A stretch of 64,000 nt of DNA, from positions 248,001-312,000 of the forward strand of contig NZ_BDCU01000031.1 in the NCBI RefSeq assembly GCF_001618425.1. The letters run 5' to 3'. This document shows, piece after piece, positions 50,857 to 59,511 of this stretch. Position numbers and translations under genes: made by a program. The stretch comes from Nocardia fusca NBRC 14340. Its GTDB lineage: Bacteria > Actinomycetota > Actinomycetes > Mycobacteriales > Mycobacteriaceae. The first letter of the stretch is position 1, and every line of letters starts with the position of its first letter. Under the pieces are notes generated by a model. It had not been told where the DNA came from. It ran no database searches and was given only the letters and a program-made list of their open reading frames with translations.

Positions 50857-51714
50857 TCAGCGGTCCAGGAATTCCGCGGCGGTGGGCGCGAATTCGTCGT
50901 GGTATTGGAAGATGCCACCGTGCCCGGAGTCGGGGTAGATGACCAGCTCGGACTTGTCGATTCGACGGTGCAGATCCTCGGAGAGGATCGAGGGCACCAT
51001 GCGGTCGTTGTCGCCGTTGGCGATCAGAGTGGGCTGGGTGATCTTCGACAGGTCCGCCGGCGTGGAGCGGCCCCATTTCTTGATCGCTTTCAGCTGCGTC
51101 CGGAATGCCTTCACTTTGATCGGGGCGTCCCGGTCGGCGGTGCGCTCGTCGAGCCGTTGGACGAACGCGCGGGCGGCGCGTTTGCCGGTGACGTTGCGGT
51201 TGAAGAACAGGAATTCCTTGGGATCGGACCGGGCGAGGGCCGCGCGCAGCATGTCGTAGTAGGTGGTTCGGGCGACTTTGTCGATGTTCTTCCCACCGGC
51301 GGGGCCGGTCCCGGTGAGGATGAGCCTGCGGACGAGCTCAGGGTGCTCGAGTACGAGGGCTTGGGCGATCATGCCGCCCAGCGAGAACGAGAAGATGTCG
51401 ACCTTGTCGAATCCGAGGGCCTCGATGAAGGTCACGGCGTCCTCGGCCATCGCCTCGACACTGTCGGGCACGGTGCCGGTAGAGGCACCGACACCGCGGT
51501 TGTCGAAGGCGATGACGTGGTGGTTCTTCGCGATGTGGTCGATGATCCGGGGGTCCCAGTTGTCGAGAGTCGCGGCGAGGTGCACGAAGAAAACGACGGG
51601 GACCCCGGTCGGCGGTCCCAGCTCTCGGTACGCGTAGGTGACACCGCCTGCGGTGATGGTGCGGGTGGGCGCCTTCGCGTAGGACGTGACGACGGGGTCG
51701 TTTCCGGTGGTCAT
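50857..51714 (-). CDS. Alpha/beta-hydrolase fold protein
   Basis: A 285-residue hydrolase: oxyanion region VVFFVHLAATLDNWDPR, strand FDNRGVGAS, nucleophile elbow FSFSLGGMIAQ, acid in NGDNDRMVPS, and catalytic His in YPDSGHGGIF. The elbow is S-x-S-x-G, with Ser in place of the first Gly of the usual motif. It is last in a leftward three-gene operon behind an SDR and a quinone-oxidoreductase-like gene, with a divergent TetR. Substrate unknown; esterase, haloperoxidase-like or lactonase activity are options. Confidence 0.85.
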   Translation of the reverse strand: MTTGNDPVVTSYAKAPTRTITAGGVTYAYRELGPPTGVPVVFFVHLAATLDNWDPRIIDHIAKNHHVIAFDNRGVGASTGTVPDSVEAMAEDAVTFIEALGFDKVDIFSFSLGGMIAQALVLEHPELVRRLILTGTGPAGGKNIDKVARTTYYDMLRAALARSDPKEFLFFNRNVTGKRAARAFVQRLDERTADRDAPIKVKAFRTQLKAIKKWGRSTPADLSKITQPTLIANGDNDRMVPSILSEDLHRRIDKSELVIYPDSGHGGIFQYHDEFAPTAAEFLDR

Positions 51715-51737
51715 GATGTTCCTCCGGTCTGTGGGTG

Positions 51738-52769
51738 TCAGGGATTGGTGCCGTCGGTGGTGGATGCGACGGGCCCGGTGTCGCTGATGACAGCTTTGCC
51801 CCGGATGCCGCCTTTACTCAGCGCTTCGAGGGCCTGGGGGGTCTGGTCGAACGGGAAGACACGTCCGACCACGGGACGCAGCGCGCCGTCGTCGACAAGG
51901 CGCGCGATCCGGCGGAGCTGGTCACCGCTGGCACGCATGAAGAGGAACTCATAGCTCACGCCCAGCCGCCGGGCTCGGCGGCGGATACTGCTGCTGAGGC
52001 CCGTGATCGCGAGACGGAGCACAGGGTTGGCGCCGAGTTCGCGGGCGAAGGCGGGGTCCGGGGGACCGGCGATCCCGATTGCCTTTCCGCCTCGCCGGAG
52101 CACTCGCAGCGATTTCTCCAGATTCTTTCCGCCCAGGCTGTCGAGTACCAGGTCGTAGTCGTGCAGTAGCTGTTCGAAGTCCTGGCTGCGGTAGTCGATG
52201 ACATGGTCGGCGCCGAGTTCTCGGACGAAGTCCGCGTTGGCGGCGCCGGCCGTGGTCGCTACGGTCGCGCCGAGGTGTTTCGCGAGCTGGATGGCGATCG
52301 ACCCGACACCGCCGGCTCCGGCGTGGACGAGGACCTTCTGCCCGGGCTGCACGTTGCCGCGCTCCACGAGCGCCTGCCACGCGGTCAGTGCCACCAGCGG
52401 GAGAGAAGCGGCCTCCTCGACGCCGACCGATTCCGGTCTGCGGGCCAGGTCTGCCTCCGCGACGGCGATCCGCTCCGCGAATGTCCCGATGCGATCCGTG
52501 CCGGGCCTGGCGTATACCTCGTCGCCGGGCTCGAACGACCGCACCTTCGCGCCGACCCGGAGGACGACACCGGCCAGATCGTTACCGAGAATCAGCGGCA
52601 GCTCGTACGGCAGGATCCGCCTGAACTCGCCGGCCCGGATCTTCTCGTCCAACTGGTTCACTCCGGCCGCCTGCACCCGCACCAGGACGTCGTGCTCACC
52701 GACGACCGGCTCCGGGACGTCGGCCTCCCGCAGGGCCTGTTTGTAGGCGGTGACGACGAACGCTCGCAT
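51738..52769 (-). CDS. Zinc-independent MDR-family NADPH oxidoreductase (quinone reductase-like)
   Basis: A 343-residue medium-chain reductase. It has the GroES-like N-terminal half (AAGVNQLDEKIRAGEF, LGNDLAGVV) and a Rossmann half (VLVHAGAGGVGSIAIQLAKHLGA), with no cysteine set for catalytic or structural zinc. Such enzymes reduce quinones or enones with NADPH. The ATG at 52769 has AAGGAG about 9 bases upstream; the frame upstream belongs to another reading of the SDR gene. It is the middle gene between the SDR and the hydrolase, controlled with them by the TetR at 53.8 kb. Confidence 0.88.
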   Translation of the reverse strand: MRAFVVTAYKQALREADVPEPVVGEHDVLVRVQAAGVNQLDEKIRAGEFRRILPYELPLILGNDLAGVVLRVGAKVRSFEPGDEVYARPGTDRIGTFAERIAVAEADLARRPESVGVEEAASLPLVALTAWQALVERGNVQPGQKVLVHAGAGGVGSIAIQLAKHLGATVATTAGAANADFVRELGADHVIDYRSQDFEQLLHDYDLVLDSLGGKNLEKSLRVLRRGGKAIGIAGPPDPAFARELGANPVLRLAITGLSSSIRRRARRLGVSYEFLFMRASGDQLRRIARLVDDGALRPVVGRVFPFDQTPQALEALSKGGIRGKAVISDTGPVASTTDGTNP

Positions 52770-52827
52770 GGCTGGTGGCTCCTTCTGGTCTGTGGACAGT
52801 TCGGCGGTTGCCCGCCCCGAGTGCTGC

Positions 52828-53541
52828 TCAGCCGTCGGTGGCCGCGAGCTGGGGGTAAAGCACCTCGACAGGTGCGCTGAGTCCCGCTTTGACCTGCGCG
52901 GAGGCTTCGTCGGCAAGGACTTCGTACGCGCCGGCTTCGACCGCGGCGAATACGGTGCGCACCAGGTCCGCGGGCTGTGTCTTGGGGCCGGCGGCGTGCG
53001 CGGCCATGGGGGTGTCGACGTAGCCGACGTGCACGCCGACGACATGGACGCCCGCGGGGGCGAGCTCGAGGCGCAGCGAGTTGGTCGCCGACCACAGAGC
53101 TGCCTTGGTGGCACTGTAGATGCCGGCAACGGCGTACCAGCTCAGCAGGGAGTGGATGTCGATGATGACCGACTCCTCCCTGCTGCTCAGAATCGGGGCG
53201 AAGGCGCGGGCGAGGAAGAGCGGGCCGAGGAAATTGGTCTCGACGTTGGTGCGGATCTCCTCATCGGTATGGGTGAGGATGCCGGCGCTGGACACCGAAG
53301 CGCCGGCATTGTTGACGAGCACCGTGACGTCCGGTGCGGCGGCAACGGCGGCCCGGATGGACGCGGGGTCGGTGATATCGAGGGCGAGTGGGACGATTCG
53401 CTCGTCGTGCCAGTCGCGAGGGTTGCGTGCGGTGGCGTAGACCTTCGCGGCGCCACGCGCGAGGGCTTCGCGGACGAAGTGTGTCCCGATGCCACCGTTC
53501 GCTCCGGTGACGAGGACGACGGCTCCATTGAGTGAGGGCAT
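52828..53541 (-). CDS. Short-chain dehydrogenase/reductase (SDR)
   Basis: A 237-residue classical SDR: cofactor loop TGANGGIGTHF, NNAG motif, and YSATKAA with the catalytic Tyr and Lys; the Ser is in DIHSLLSWYAVAGIYS. ATARNP after strand 2 suggests NADP preference. It is the first gene of the leftward SDR-MDR-hydrolase operon and faces a TetR gene across a 28-bp palindrome. Substrate unknown. Confidence 0.9.
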   Translation of the reverse strand: MPSLNGAVVLVTGANGGIGTHFVREALARGAAKVYATARNPRDWHDERIVPLALDITDPASIRAAVAAAPDVTVLVNNAGASVSSAGILTHTDEEIRTNVETNFLGPLFLARAFAPILSSREESVIIDIHSLLSWYAVAGIYSATKAALWSATNSLRLELAPAGVHVVGVHVGYVDTPMAAHAAGPKTQPADLVRTVFAAVEAGAYEVLADEASAQVKAGLSAPVEVLYPQLAATDG

Positions 53542-53709
53542 GTCACGCTCTTTCTGCTGCGGGGCGCGGACCTGTGGGTGCGGCCTGATCGGGAATGGGT
53601 TGTCGGCCGTCCGGACCCAAGGGGTGGCCGGTCGGCAGCGTCACGTGTCCGGAAGGACCTTTCTCGATGGGAAGATCGAGAGAGAACGCATCTGAACCGC
53701 TATCAGTAG

Positions 53710-53737
53710 TGACTATACTCAGAACTGAGTGCAGTCA
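53710..53737. promoter_or_regulatory. 28-bp two-part palindrome, TetR operator
   Basis: Arms read inwards TGACT (53710-53714), ACTCAG (53717-53722), then CTGAGT (53725-53730) and AGTCA (53733-53737), with the AT/GC steps between them not matching. It sits 25 bp before the TetR start in the divergent promoter, and its size fits a TetR dimer or pair of dimers. Confidence 0.82.
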
Positions 53738-53761
53738 TAATTTATTCCGAAGGGCACCGCC

Positions 53762-54364
53762 ATGTCATTCGCTCCCCAGCCGGTCGGACGGCGCGAGCGG
53801 AACAAGCAGCAGAAACTCGACCGCATCACCGCCGCCGCCGGCGAGCTCTTCGCCGAATTCGGCGTCGACGAGGTCACCACCCAGCAGATCGCCGACAAGG
53901 CCGATGTCGGTACCGGGACGGTATTCCTGTACGTCAAGACCAAGGGCGAGTTGCTCCTGCTCGTGCAGAACACCCACTACATCGAAGCGCTCGAACGGGG
54001 CCGGACAGCCGCCGAGAACATCCCCGACGTGCTCGACGCGGTGATGACGATCATCCGTCCGATAGTGGGATGCAACCGCACTCAGATCGACAACGGGCGC
54101 ACCTATCTGCGAGAGATGGTCTTCGGCAACCCCGAGGAACCCCATCACCGTGATGCCCTCGCTATCGTCGAGCGAACCGAGGAAGCAATCGCCGCCGTAC
54201 TGCGCCGAGACGAGCAGATCGGGGAGGTCTACGCCGCGACACTGGCGCACATCGTGTCCGCGATCATGTTTCTCGCCATGGCTGCCACTGTCAATATCGC
54301 GCGCAGTGTCGACGAGATCGTGGCGGACATCAGGGGTCAGGTGTCTGCTCTCCTGGCACGCTGA
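53762..54364 (+). CDS. TetR-family transcriptional regulator
   Basis: A 200-residue TetR protein: KLDRITAAAGELFAEFGVDEVTTQQIADKADVGTGTVFLYVKTKGELL is the DNA-binding region (about 18-65). It is divergent from the SDR-MDR-hydrolase operon with the 28-bp palindrome between them, so it likely represses both directions. The ligand is unknown, presumably a reactive carbonyl or quinone handled by the operon. Confidence 0.88.
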   Translation: MSFAPQPVGRRERNKQQKLDRITAAAGELFAEFGVDEVTTQQIADKADVGTGTVFLYVKTKGELLLLVQNTHYIEALERGRTAAENIPDVLDAVMTIIRPIVGCNRTQIDNGRTYLREMVFGNPEEPHHRDALAIVERTEEAIAAVLRRDEQIGEVYAATLAHIVSAIMFLAMAATVNIARSVDEIVADIRGQVSALLAR

Positions 54365-54477
54365 CCGTGTCACCGGAGTGCGGGTCGCAGTGATTCCGGT
54401 GCACGCCGCCTCCTCGCTCTGGACCGCGCGGGCACAGGCGGTGCCCGCGCGGACCCAGGTGCAGGCAGCGGCGGTAA

Positions 54478-54870
54478 GTGCGCGATCTGTTCTGCTTGTA
54501 CGTGCGCCTGGGCGTGGTGGAAAGCCCGGTCTTCCGGGACGCGATGGCACAGGCGGAGGCCGAACCGAAGCCGACGACACCCCTGGTGCAACTGCTGCGC
54601 AACCCGCGCCCGCTCGTACTGGCGTGCGCGGCCGGAATCGGGCCGTTCGCGCTGACAGCGCCGCCGCTGGCACCACTGCTGGCGGAAATGTTCGGCACCG
54701 AGATGCGCTATACCGGTGTGTCGCTGGGCTATCAGATGGCCGGCCTCGGCTGCGGTGTGCTCGGCGCCTGCCGGCTGGTCGCCGAGCAGATCGGACGGGC
54801 AGCGCGGATACCGGTGTGCCGCCCTTGCACGGGTGGCAAGGGCGGCATGGTTGTTCGGATGCTCAGATGA
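54478..54870 (+). pseudogene. Fragment of an MHS-type (metabolite:H+ symporter) MFS transporter
   Basis: The frame reads VRLGVVESPVFRDAM, LLRNPRPLVLACAAGIGPF and FGTEMRYTGVSLGYQMAGLG, which is the loop and helices 7-9 pattern of MHS symporters. The first half (six helices) and the helices after about 54760 are absent; the sequence then runs into a Cys/Arg-rich tail and overlaps the end of the convergent SDR. About 95 of the usual 430 residues remain, so it is a decayed gene. Part of a fragment-rich stretch between 54 and 62 kb. Confidence 0.7.
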
Positions 54871-55639
54871 TCTGGGCGGTGGGCAGGATGGTGATTTCGG
54901 TGAGGTTGACGTGCTTGGGGACCGCGGCGACGAAGGCGACGGTTTCGGCGACGTCTTCGGACCGGAGGACGTCGATCTGGTCGATGAGGTCGGCCATCAG
55001 TTTGCTGGCGTCGGGGTCGGTGACGTGGTCGGGAAGTTCGGTGTCGACCATGCCGGGTTCGATCGTGGAGACGCGGACGTTCTTGCGGCCGAGTTCGGTG
55101 CGCAGCAGGCGGGTGAGTTGGCTGATGTATGCCTTGGTGCCGGAGTAGACCTGGAACTTCTCGAGGACGCGGGTGGCGGCGATCGAGGAGGTGGTGATCA
55201 GGTCGGCGGTATTGCCGGCTTCGGCCGCATCGACGAGTGCGGTGACGAAGGCCTGGATGGTGTTCATCACGCCTTTGATGTTCAGGTCGATCTGGGTGTC
55301 CCAGTCCTCTACCTTCAGGTCCACGATCTCGGAGATCAGCTGGATACCGGCGTTGGCGAAGACGAGGTCGACGTGGCCGAGTTCGGCGTTGATACGGTCG
55401 GCGGCGGCTTGCAGGGCCGCGCGGTCGGTGACATCGGTGGTGACGGCGAGGGCGGTGCCCCCGGCGGCGTTGATGCGGTCGGCGGCGGCCTCGATGCGTT
55501 CGCTGCGGCGGGCGAGCAGGGCGACGTTGGCGCCGAGTTGGGCGAGTCGTTCGGCGGTGGCTTCTCCGATACCGCTCGAGGCGCCGGTGACGACGGCGAC
55601 GCGGCCGGTGAGAGGGGTTCCGCTGATGACCTGGCTCAT
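54863..55639 (-). CDS. Short-chain dehydrogenase/reductase (SDR)
   Basis: A 258-residue classical SDR: VVTGASSGIGEATAERLA, NAGIQ (NAG motif), catalytic Ser in TTSSIAATRV, and YSGTKAY with Tyr and Lys. The LDL...GxVD pattern and EPGMVDTELPDHV resemble the YdfG/serine-dehydrogenase-like branch. The ATG at 55639 follows GAGGAG. It stands alone; the next leftward gene is the convergent transporter remnant. Substrate unknown. Confidence 0.9.
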   Translation of the reverse strand: MSQVISGTPLTGRVAVVTGASSGIGEATAERLAQLGANVALLARRSERIEAAADRINAAGGTALAVTTDVTDRAALQAAADRINAELGHVDLVFANAGIQLISEIVDLKVEDWDTQIDLNIKGVMNTIQAFVTALVDAAEAGNTADLITTSSIAATRVLEKFQVYSGTKAYISQLTRLLRTELGRKNVRVSTIEPGMVDTELPDHVTDPDASKLMADLIDQIDVLRSEDVAETVAFVAAVPKHVNLTEITILPTAQII

Positions 55640-56176
55640 GATGTTCGCTCCTCGGGAAGGTGATTTTCCGGGTTTCGGAAGTACGCAATCCATATTCGTT
55701 TTCCGGCGGCACAGCGAACAGGGCGCAACCATCCTGGGTGCCGCGCACCCAGGGAAAGGGCGGGCGTATGGAGACCGATCAACCCAGGCTTGTAGCTCCC
55801 GACGTGCTCGTTCCGCCTGCGCGGCAAGGGAGCGGCAGGGCCAGGTGAATGCGCGACACCTACGGAAGGGTGGAGCTGATCATTCGCTATCGAACGGAGT
55901 GGGTCCGTGGAATCGCAGCTTCGATGTCCTGCGCGAGACCGGTGAATGCGTGCCCGCGATCCCGTCCGCGGAGCTTGCGCAGCAGGTGGTGGACGTGGGC
56001 AATATTTCCGGCACTACCGCGGACAAATGGACCCGGTTCGGTCTCGGCCCGGATCGCGTCGATCTCCGTGGCTGCGCCGCTGGTGGCGGAATGTCTCGCT
56101 GGACATGTCGTTCTCCATCGGGTGACCGCCGACCGCGGCGAGTTCCCGGCCCCGAAGGCCCGGTCCGGTCGTCTTG
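55640..56176. other. Spacer without a supported gene
   Basis: No gene is supported in these 537 bases. A minus-strand frame at 55887-56180 contains a protein-like stretch (ATEIDAIRAETEPGPF, HVHHLLRKLRGRD) that could be a decayed enzyme end, but it has no start signal or clear family. Confidence 0.4.
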
Positions 56177-57037
56177 TCAACTGCGATCGGGGAACGTGAG
56201 GTCGGCGTCCTCGCGGTCGCGGTATTTCGTCGCCGACAGCGACCCCAGCAGTTTCAGGGCGTGGTCGCTCGGCGATCCGGGTTCGGCTTGATAGATCACC
56301 AGTTGCTGACCCGGCTTGTCTCGCACATCGAACGCCTGGAAGATCAAGCTGAGAGCGCCCACATCGGGGTGCAGAAGTTCTTTGGCCTCCGCCGTTTTAC
56401 CGCGCACATGGCCTTGTTCCCAGTACCGGCGGAAAGCCGGGCTCGCTGCCGAGACTTCATCCACCAACCGGGTCAGACGGGCGTCATCGGGGTCGTGCCC
56501 CACCGCCAGACGCAGGGACGCGACTGTGGACTGCGCCGCGCGATGCCACTCGGTGAAGAATTCCGGGCCCGCGGGATCGGTGAACACCATGCGTACGAGG
56601 TTGTCCGTGTCGGTGAAGGAGGAGAACAGCGCCTCGGCCAGCCGGTTCGTGGCCAAGATGTCCAGCGTCCGATTCAGCACGAACGCCGGAGTCGAGGCGT
56701 AGGTGTCCATCAGCTGCAGAAGCATCGGGCTCACCGGTTCCCGGCCACCTCCCCTCGACGCCGGCACCAGCCGGGCCAGCCGGTACAGATGCATCTCCTG
56801 ATCGGCGTCGAGGCCGAGCGCGCGGGAGAGCGCGTCGAGCACCTGGGCCGACGGGTTGCGTTCCCGGCCCTGCTCCAAACGCGTGTAATAGTCGGCGCTG
56901 AGCCCGGCGAGGAACGCGACCTCCTCACGCCGAAGCCCCGCGACTTTACGAACGCCGTAGGTCCGGACCCCGGCTTCCCCGGGCGAAACCTGCGCGCGAC
57001 GCGACCGGAGGAAATCTCCGAGCTCATTGGACGACAT
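56177..57037 (-). CDS. XRE-family regulator with MmyB-like ligand domain
   Basis: A 286-residue protein. The N-terminal helix-turn-helix is GDFLRSRRAQVSPGEAG followed by GLRREEVAFLAGLSADYYTRLEQGR. The C-terminal half matches the MmyB-like domain found in actinomycete regulators, with PAFVLNRTLDILATNRLAEALF, FTDPAGPEFFTEW and GALSLIFQAFDVRD; related proteins bind fatty-acid-like ligands. The ATG at 57037 is chosen; upstream frame sequence is low quality. It is divergent from an Atu4866-like gene, so it may control that gene. Confidence 0.88.
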   Translation of the reverse strand: MSSNELGDFLRSRRAQVSPGEAGVRTYGVRKVAGLRREEVAFLAGLSADYYTRLEQGRERNPSAQVLDALSRALGLDADQEMHLYRLARLVPASRGGGREPVSPMLLQLMDTYASTPAFVLNRTLDILATNRLAEALFSSFTDTDNLVRMVFTDPAGPEFFTEWHRAAQSTVASLRLAVGHDPDDARLTRLVDEVSAASPAFRRYWEQGHVRGKTAEAKELLHPDVGALSLIFQAFDVRDKPGQQLVIYQAEPGSPSDHALKLLGSLSATKYRDREDADLTFPDRS

Positions 57038-57060
57038 ACACCGAGGGTAGTTCCGAACCC

Positions 57061-57096
57061 GGGCTCGTAGGTGGGCGCGATACACCCACCCAAGCC
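57061..57096. promoter_or_regulatory. Nested inverted repeat between divergent XRE and Atu4866-like genes
   Basis: GGGCT and GGTGGG (57070-57075) on the left pair with CCCACC (57085-57090) and AGCCC on the right, around a 9-base centre. It lies 24 bp upstream of the XRE start in the divergent promoter. It could be an operator or an RNA hairpin. Confidence 0.4.
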
Positions 57097-57245
57097 CGGC
57101 GCCGCCACCGTCTTGTCCGCTTCTGCGGCTTGCCGGGGTGGGCGGCACCCAGGTAAGGCGCGGCCTGTTTGCCCTGCTGGGACCCGGACAGAATCAGCTC
57201 ATGCATTCGCACGAGGCGATCGATATCGAGCATCAGAGGACAACC

Positions 57246-57494
57246 ATGGACAGAGCGGACGTCGTCGGTATGTGGGTGACCGGCGATGGGCACATCCGGC
57301 AGGAATTGCGTGCAGACGGTCGCTATGACGAGGCCAGGGGCTCGCGTCGCAGCGCCTACACCGGCCGCTACACGGTGACAGGAAATCATCTGGACTACGT
57401 AGACGACCTCGGCTTCACCGCAACTGGAGATATCCGCGACGGCGTGCTCTACCACGAGCACCTCGTCCTGTACCGAGAGGACCGAGCATCGTGA
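57246..57494 (+). CDS. Atu4866-like small domain protein
   Basis: An 82-residue protein whose whole length fits the Atu4866 family: VVGMWVTGDGHIRQELRADG, GRYDEARGSRRSAYTGRY, HLDYVDDLGFTATGDIRDG and LYHEHLVLYR. The family is a small beta-barrel of unknown function, usually encoded next to SDR enzymes. Here a GTG that would start an SDR overlaps its stop, but the SDR is broken after about 20 codons. The ATG at 57246 is used; the frame upstream is not family-like. Confidence 0.8.
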   Translation: MDRADVVGMWVTGDGHIRQELRADGRYDEARGSRRSAYTGRYTVTGNHLDYVDDLGFTATGDIRDGVLYHEHLVLYREDRAS

Positions 57495-57556
57495 CGCAGA
57501 CCATGACAGGGCTGATCACCGGGGCCGGCAGCGGCATCGGAGAAGCTCCCGCACCG
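57491..57556 (+). pseudogene. N-terminal stub of a short-chain dehydrogenase
   Basis: GTG overlapping the previous stop starts MTQTMTGLITGAGSGIGEA, the classical SDR cofactor loop, but similarity ends at about codon 20 and the frame continues as meaningless sequence to 57835. The bulk of the gene has been deleted. This fits the usual Atu4866-SDR gene pair having been cut. Confidence 0.7.
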
Positions 57557-57739
57557 AAGTCGGCCGCTTTTATGAACATGCGGTCGCGGCTACGGGCAGC
57601 AGTTGGGATCCAGGACCTAGCACAGCGCGGCGAGGGCGCCCTGTTTCGATCATATTCTTCGGCCGCGGCCGAATCCGCCGTCCGGTCATGGAGGACGCTG
57701 GAGACGCACGATCTCCTACACCGACAACTGAGCGAGACA

Positions 57740-58261
57740 CTAGATTCGTTGACCTGGTCTAACCGCCGCTGCCAGGCAATGAAGCCCGTCTGTGAGGGCG
57801 GCTCGCTGGTCTGCGGTGAGGCATTCGGTGAGTGAGGTTTCATAATCGAGCAACTCGCGGACTATCCGCTCGATCAGCTCATGCCCCCGGGGGGTCAGGG
57901 TGACAAGAACACCGCGGCGCGACGCGGTGGTCGGCTCGCGGGTGATCAGGCCCGCGGTCTCGGCGCGGGCCAGTCGCTGCGAGATGGCACCGGCCGTCAC
58001 CAGACCACGTGCGGTGATCTGTCGGGTAGTGAGCTGGTAGGGCGCACCGGCACGACGCAGCGTACTGAGCAGATCGAGAGTGGACTCGTCGATACCGAGC
58101 CGGGCCAGGGTGCGGCACCGCTGATCGCTCAGCAGCTTGGCCACTCGCCACAGTGGCGTGATGACCTCGATGGATTCGGTGCGGGCACCCGGTAATTCGC
58201 GTTTCCAGGCGGCGGCGATCTGCTCCGCCGTCGGCACGGTGTCGATCGTTGCGCCCGACAT
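57740..58261 (-). CDS. MarR-family transcriptional regulator
   Basis: A 173-residue winged-helix regulator: LGIDESTLDLLSTLRRAGAPYQLTTRQITARGLVTAGAISQRLARAETAGLITRE covers the DNA-binding domain, followed by the wing SRRGVLVTLTPRGHELI. It is divergent from an SDR gene with TTTAGAGCTAAA between them, the kind of short AT-rich palindrome MarR proteins bind. Likely represses itself and the SDR until a phenolic or similar ligand binds. Confidence 0.88.
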   Translation of the reverse strand: MSGATIDTVPTAEQIAAAWKRELPGARTESIEVITPLWRVAKLLSDQRCRTLARLGIDESTLDLLSTLRRAGAPYQLTTRQITARGLVTAGAISQRLARAETAGLITREPTTASRRGVLVTLTPRGHELIERIVRELLDYETSLTECLTADQRAALTDGLHCLAAAVRPGQRI

Positions 58262-58282
58262 CCCTCGTTCTCCTCATGTATG

Positions 58283-58294
58283 TTTAGAGCTAAA
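58283..58294. promoter_or_regulatory. MarR operator candidate
   Basis: TTTAG-AG-CTAAA is a near-perfect 12-bp palindrome, 22 bp from the MarR start and 21 bp from the SDR start, beside an AT-rich TATATA that could be a -10 region. Confidence 0.75.
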
Positions 58295-58314
58295 TATATA
58301 GAAGGAGGGTACCG

Positions 58315-59031
58315 ATGGCCAGAACCATCGTGATCACAGGCGGCAGCCGGGGGCTCGGGCGGCAGGTGGCGCGGCGCTTCTCCGACCTGGGAGAGCATGT
58401 GGTGATCACGGGTCGCTCGGACCGGGTCCGGGAAACGGCTGCCGAGCTGGGTGTCACCGGGATCGAATGCGACGCGAGCGAGCCCGCGAGTGTCGATGCC
58501 TTCGCCGCGCAACTCGGTGACGGCGCGGACGTGCTGGTCAACATGGCCGGCGGCAATGCCGATCTCGCCGGTCCCGCACCGAAGTCATTGAAAGACCTCG
58601 CGGCGCAATGGAATGCCAACCTATCCGCAAATCTTCTCAGCGCGGTGCTGACCACCTCGGCGCTGCGGGACCGCCTCCGCCCTGAAGGGGCGCTTGTCAA
58701 TGTCGGCTCGATCGGTGCCGAGTACGCCTCGAGCTCCTACGGCGCGGCCAAGGCCGCCCTGGCTGCCTGGTCGGCCGGCCTCTCGGCCGAGCTGGCGCCG
58801 ACGGGAATAACGGTGAACGTCGTTTCCCCCGGCTACATCGAGGATACCGACTTCTTCCAGGGCAAACTCACCGCCGAACGCCGTGCGCAGCTGATCGCGG
58901 CGACGCACGACAAACGCCCGGGGCGTCCCGACGACGTGGCCGGCCTGATCGAATTCCTGGCCTCTCCGCAGGCCCGCCACATCACCGGTCAGACCATTCA
59001 CCTCAACGGCGGCGCCTACACCACGCGCTGA
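58315..59031 (+). CDS. Short-chain dehydrogenase/reductase (FabG-like)
   Basis: A 238-residue SDR: VITGGSRGLGRQVARRF, NMAGG at the NAG position, catalytic SIGAEYASSSYGAAKAAL with Tyr and Lys, and the C-terminal ITGQTIHLNGGAY typical of FabG-like enzymes. TGRSDR after strand 2 suggests NADPH. GGAGGG lies before the ATG. It is the probable target of the divergent MarR regulator. Confidence 0.9.
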   Translation: MARTIVITGGSRGLGRQVARRFSDLGEHVVITGRSDRVRETAAELGVTGIECDASEPASVDAFAAQLGDGADVLVNMAGGNADLAGPAPKSLKDLAAQWNANLSANLLSAVLTTSALRDRLRPEGALVNVGSIGAEYASSSYGAAKAALAAWSAGLSAELAPTGITVNVVSPGYIEDTDFFQGKLTAERRAQLIAATHDKRPGRPDDVAGLIEFLASPQARHITGQTIHLNGGAYTTR

Positions 59032-59059
59032 ACTCCACTCGGCGACATCGCGCGCGCAG

Positions 59060-59280
59060 GCGGTCCACGGCCAAAAGCGAATGCAGGCCAGGTCCATTGC
59101 CCCCCAGAAGAAGTGCACGGGGCCGGCTTTGCCGGTGAAGCGTGCGCCTAACCTGTTGCAGATCTGGTCCGCGGTCACCAACTGGCGCCAGAGCGCATAA
59201 GCGTGATCGCGGTCGTAGGCGGCGTGCTCGGTGTCCTCGGCGAAGGAATCGAGCGCTCGAGCTCGACCGGCCTCGCCGAG
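59060..59280 (-). pseudogene. DUF5996 gene remnant
   Basis: On the minus strand one frame reads SFAEDTEHAAYDRDHAYALW, QLVTADQICNRLGARF and GKAGPVHFFWGAMDLACIRF, the characteristic centre of DUF5996 proteins (SPVHFFWGxFDLA). Upstream the frame is shifted (a plausible segment continues in another frame to about 59360) and downstream similarity stops at RFWPW, where the SDR end lies. There is no start codon in frame. The gene is broken by at least one frameshift and a C-terminal deletion. Confidence 0.72.
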
Positions 59281-59511
59281 ATATCGCCGTCGATATCGAG
59301 CTCGCGCGGCGCGGCCATGACCTCGGCGTCGCCCGCCGACGGCGTGAGCGGTCTCCTGCCGTGATACCGGTCATCCACCCACTTCGGGGATCTTCGTGAG
59401 CAGTTCACTTACGTGAAGGTGGGGTATCGCACGGGAAAGTGTGTACTTGTCGGGACCACCGCCTGTGTTGACACTCATCCTGTGAACGAGACCGCGGAAT
59501 CCCCCCGAACA
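59281..59511. other. Promoter spacer of the imine-reductase pair
   Basis: Contains the shifted front of the DUF5996 remnant and, after 59400, an AT-richer stretch with TTGACA at 59469-59474 that could be a -35 element for the following gene. Confidence 0.35.

Noticed and set aside
55887..56180. Minus-strand frame with EIDAIRAE and HVHHLLRKL, faintly like a ketopantoate reductase end
   Set aside because: The match is too short and the glycine pattern is missing; no start or ribosome site.
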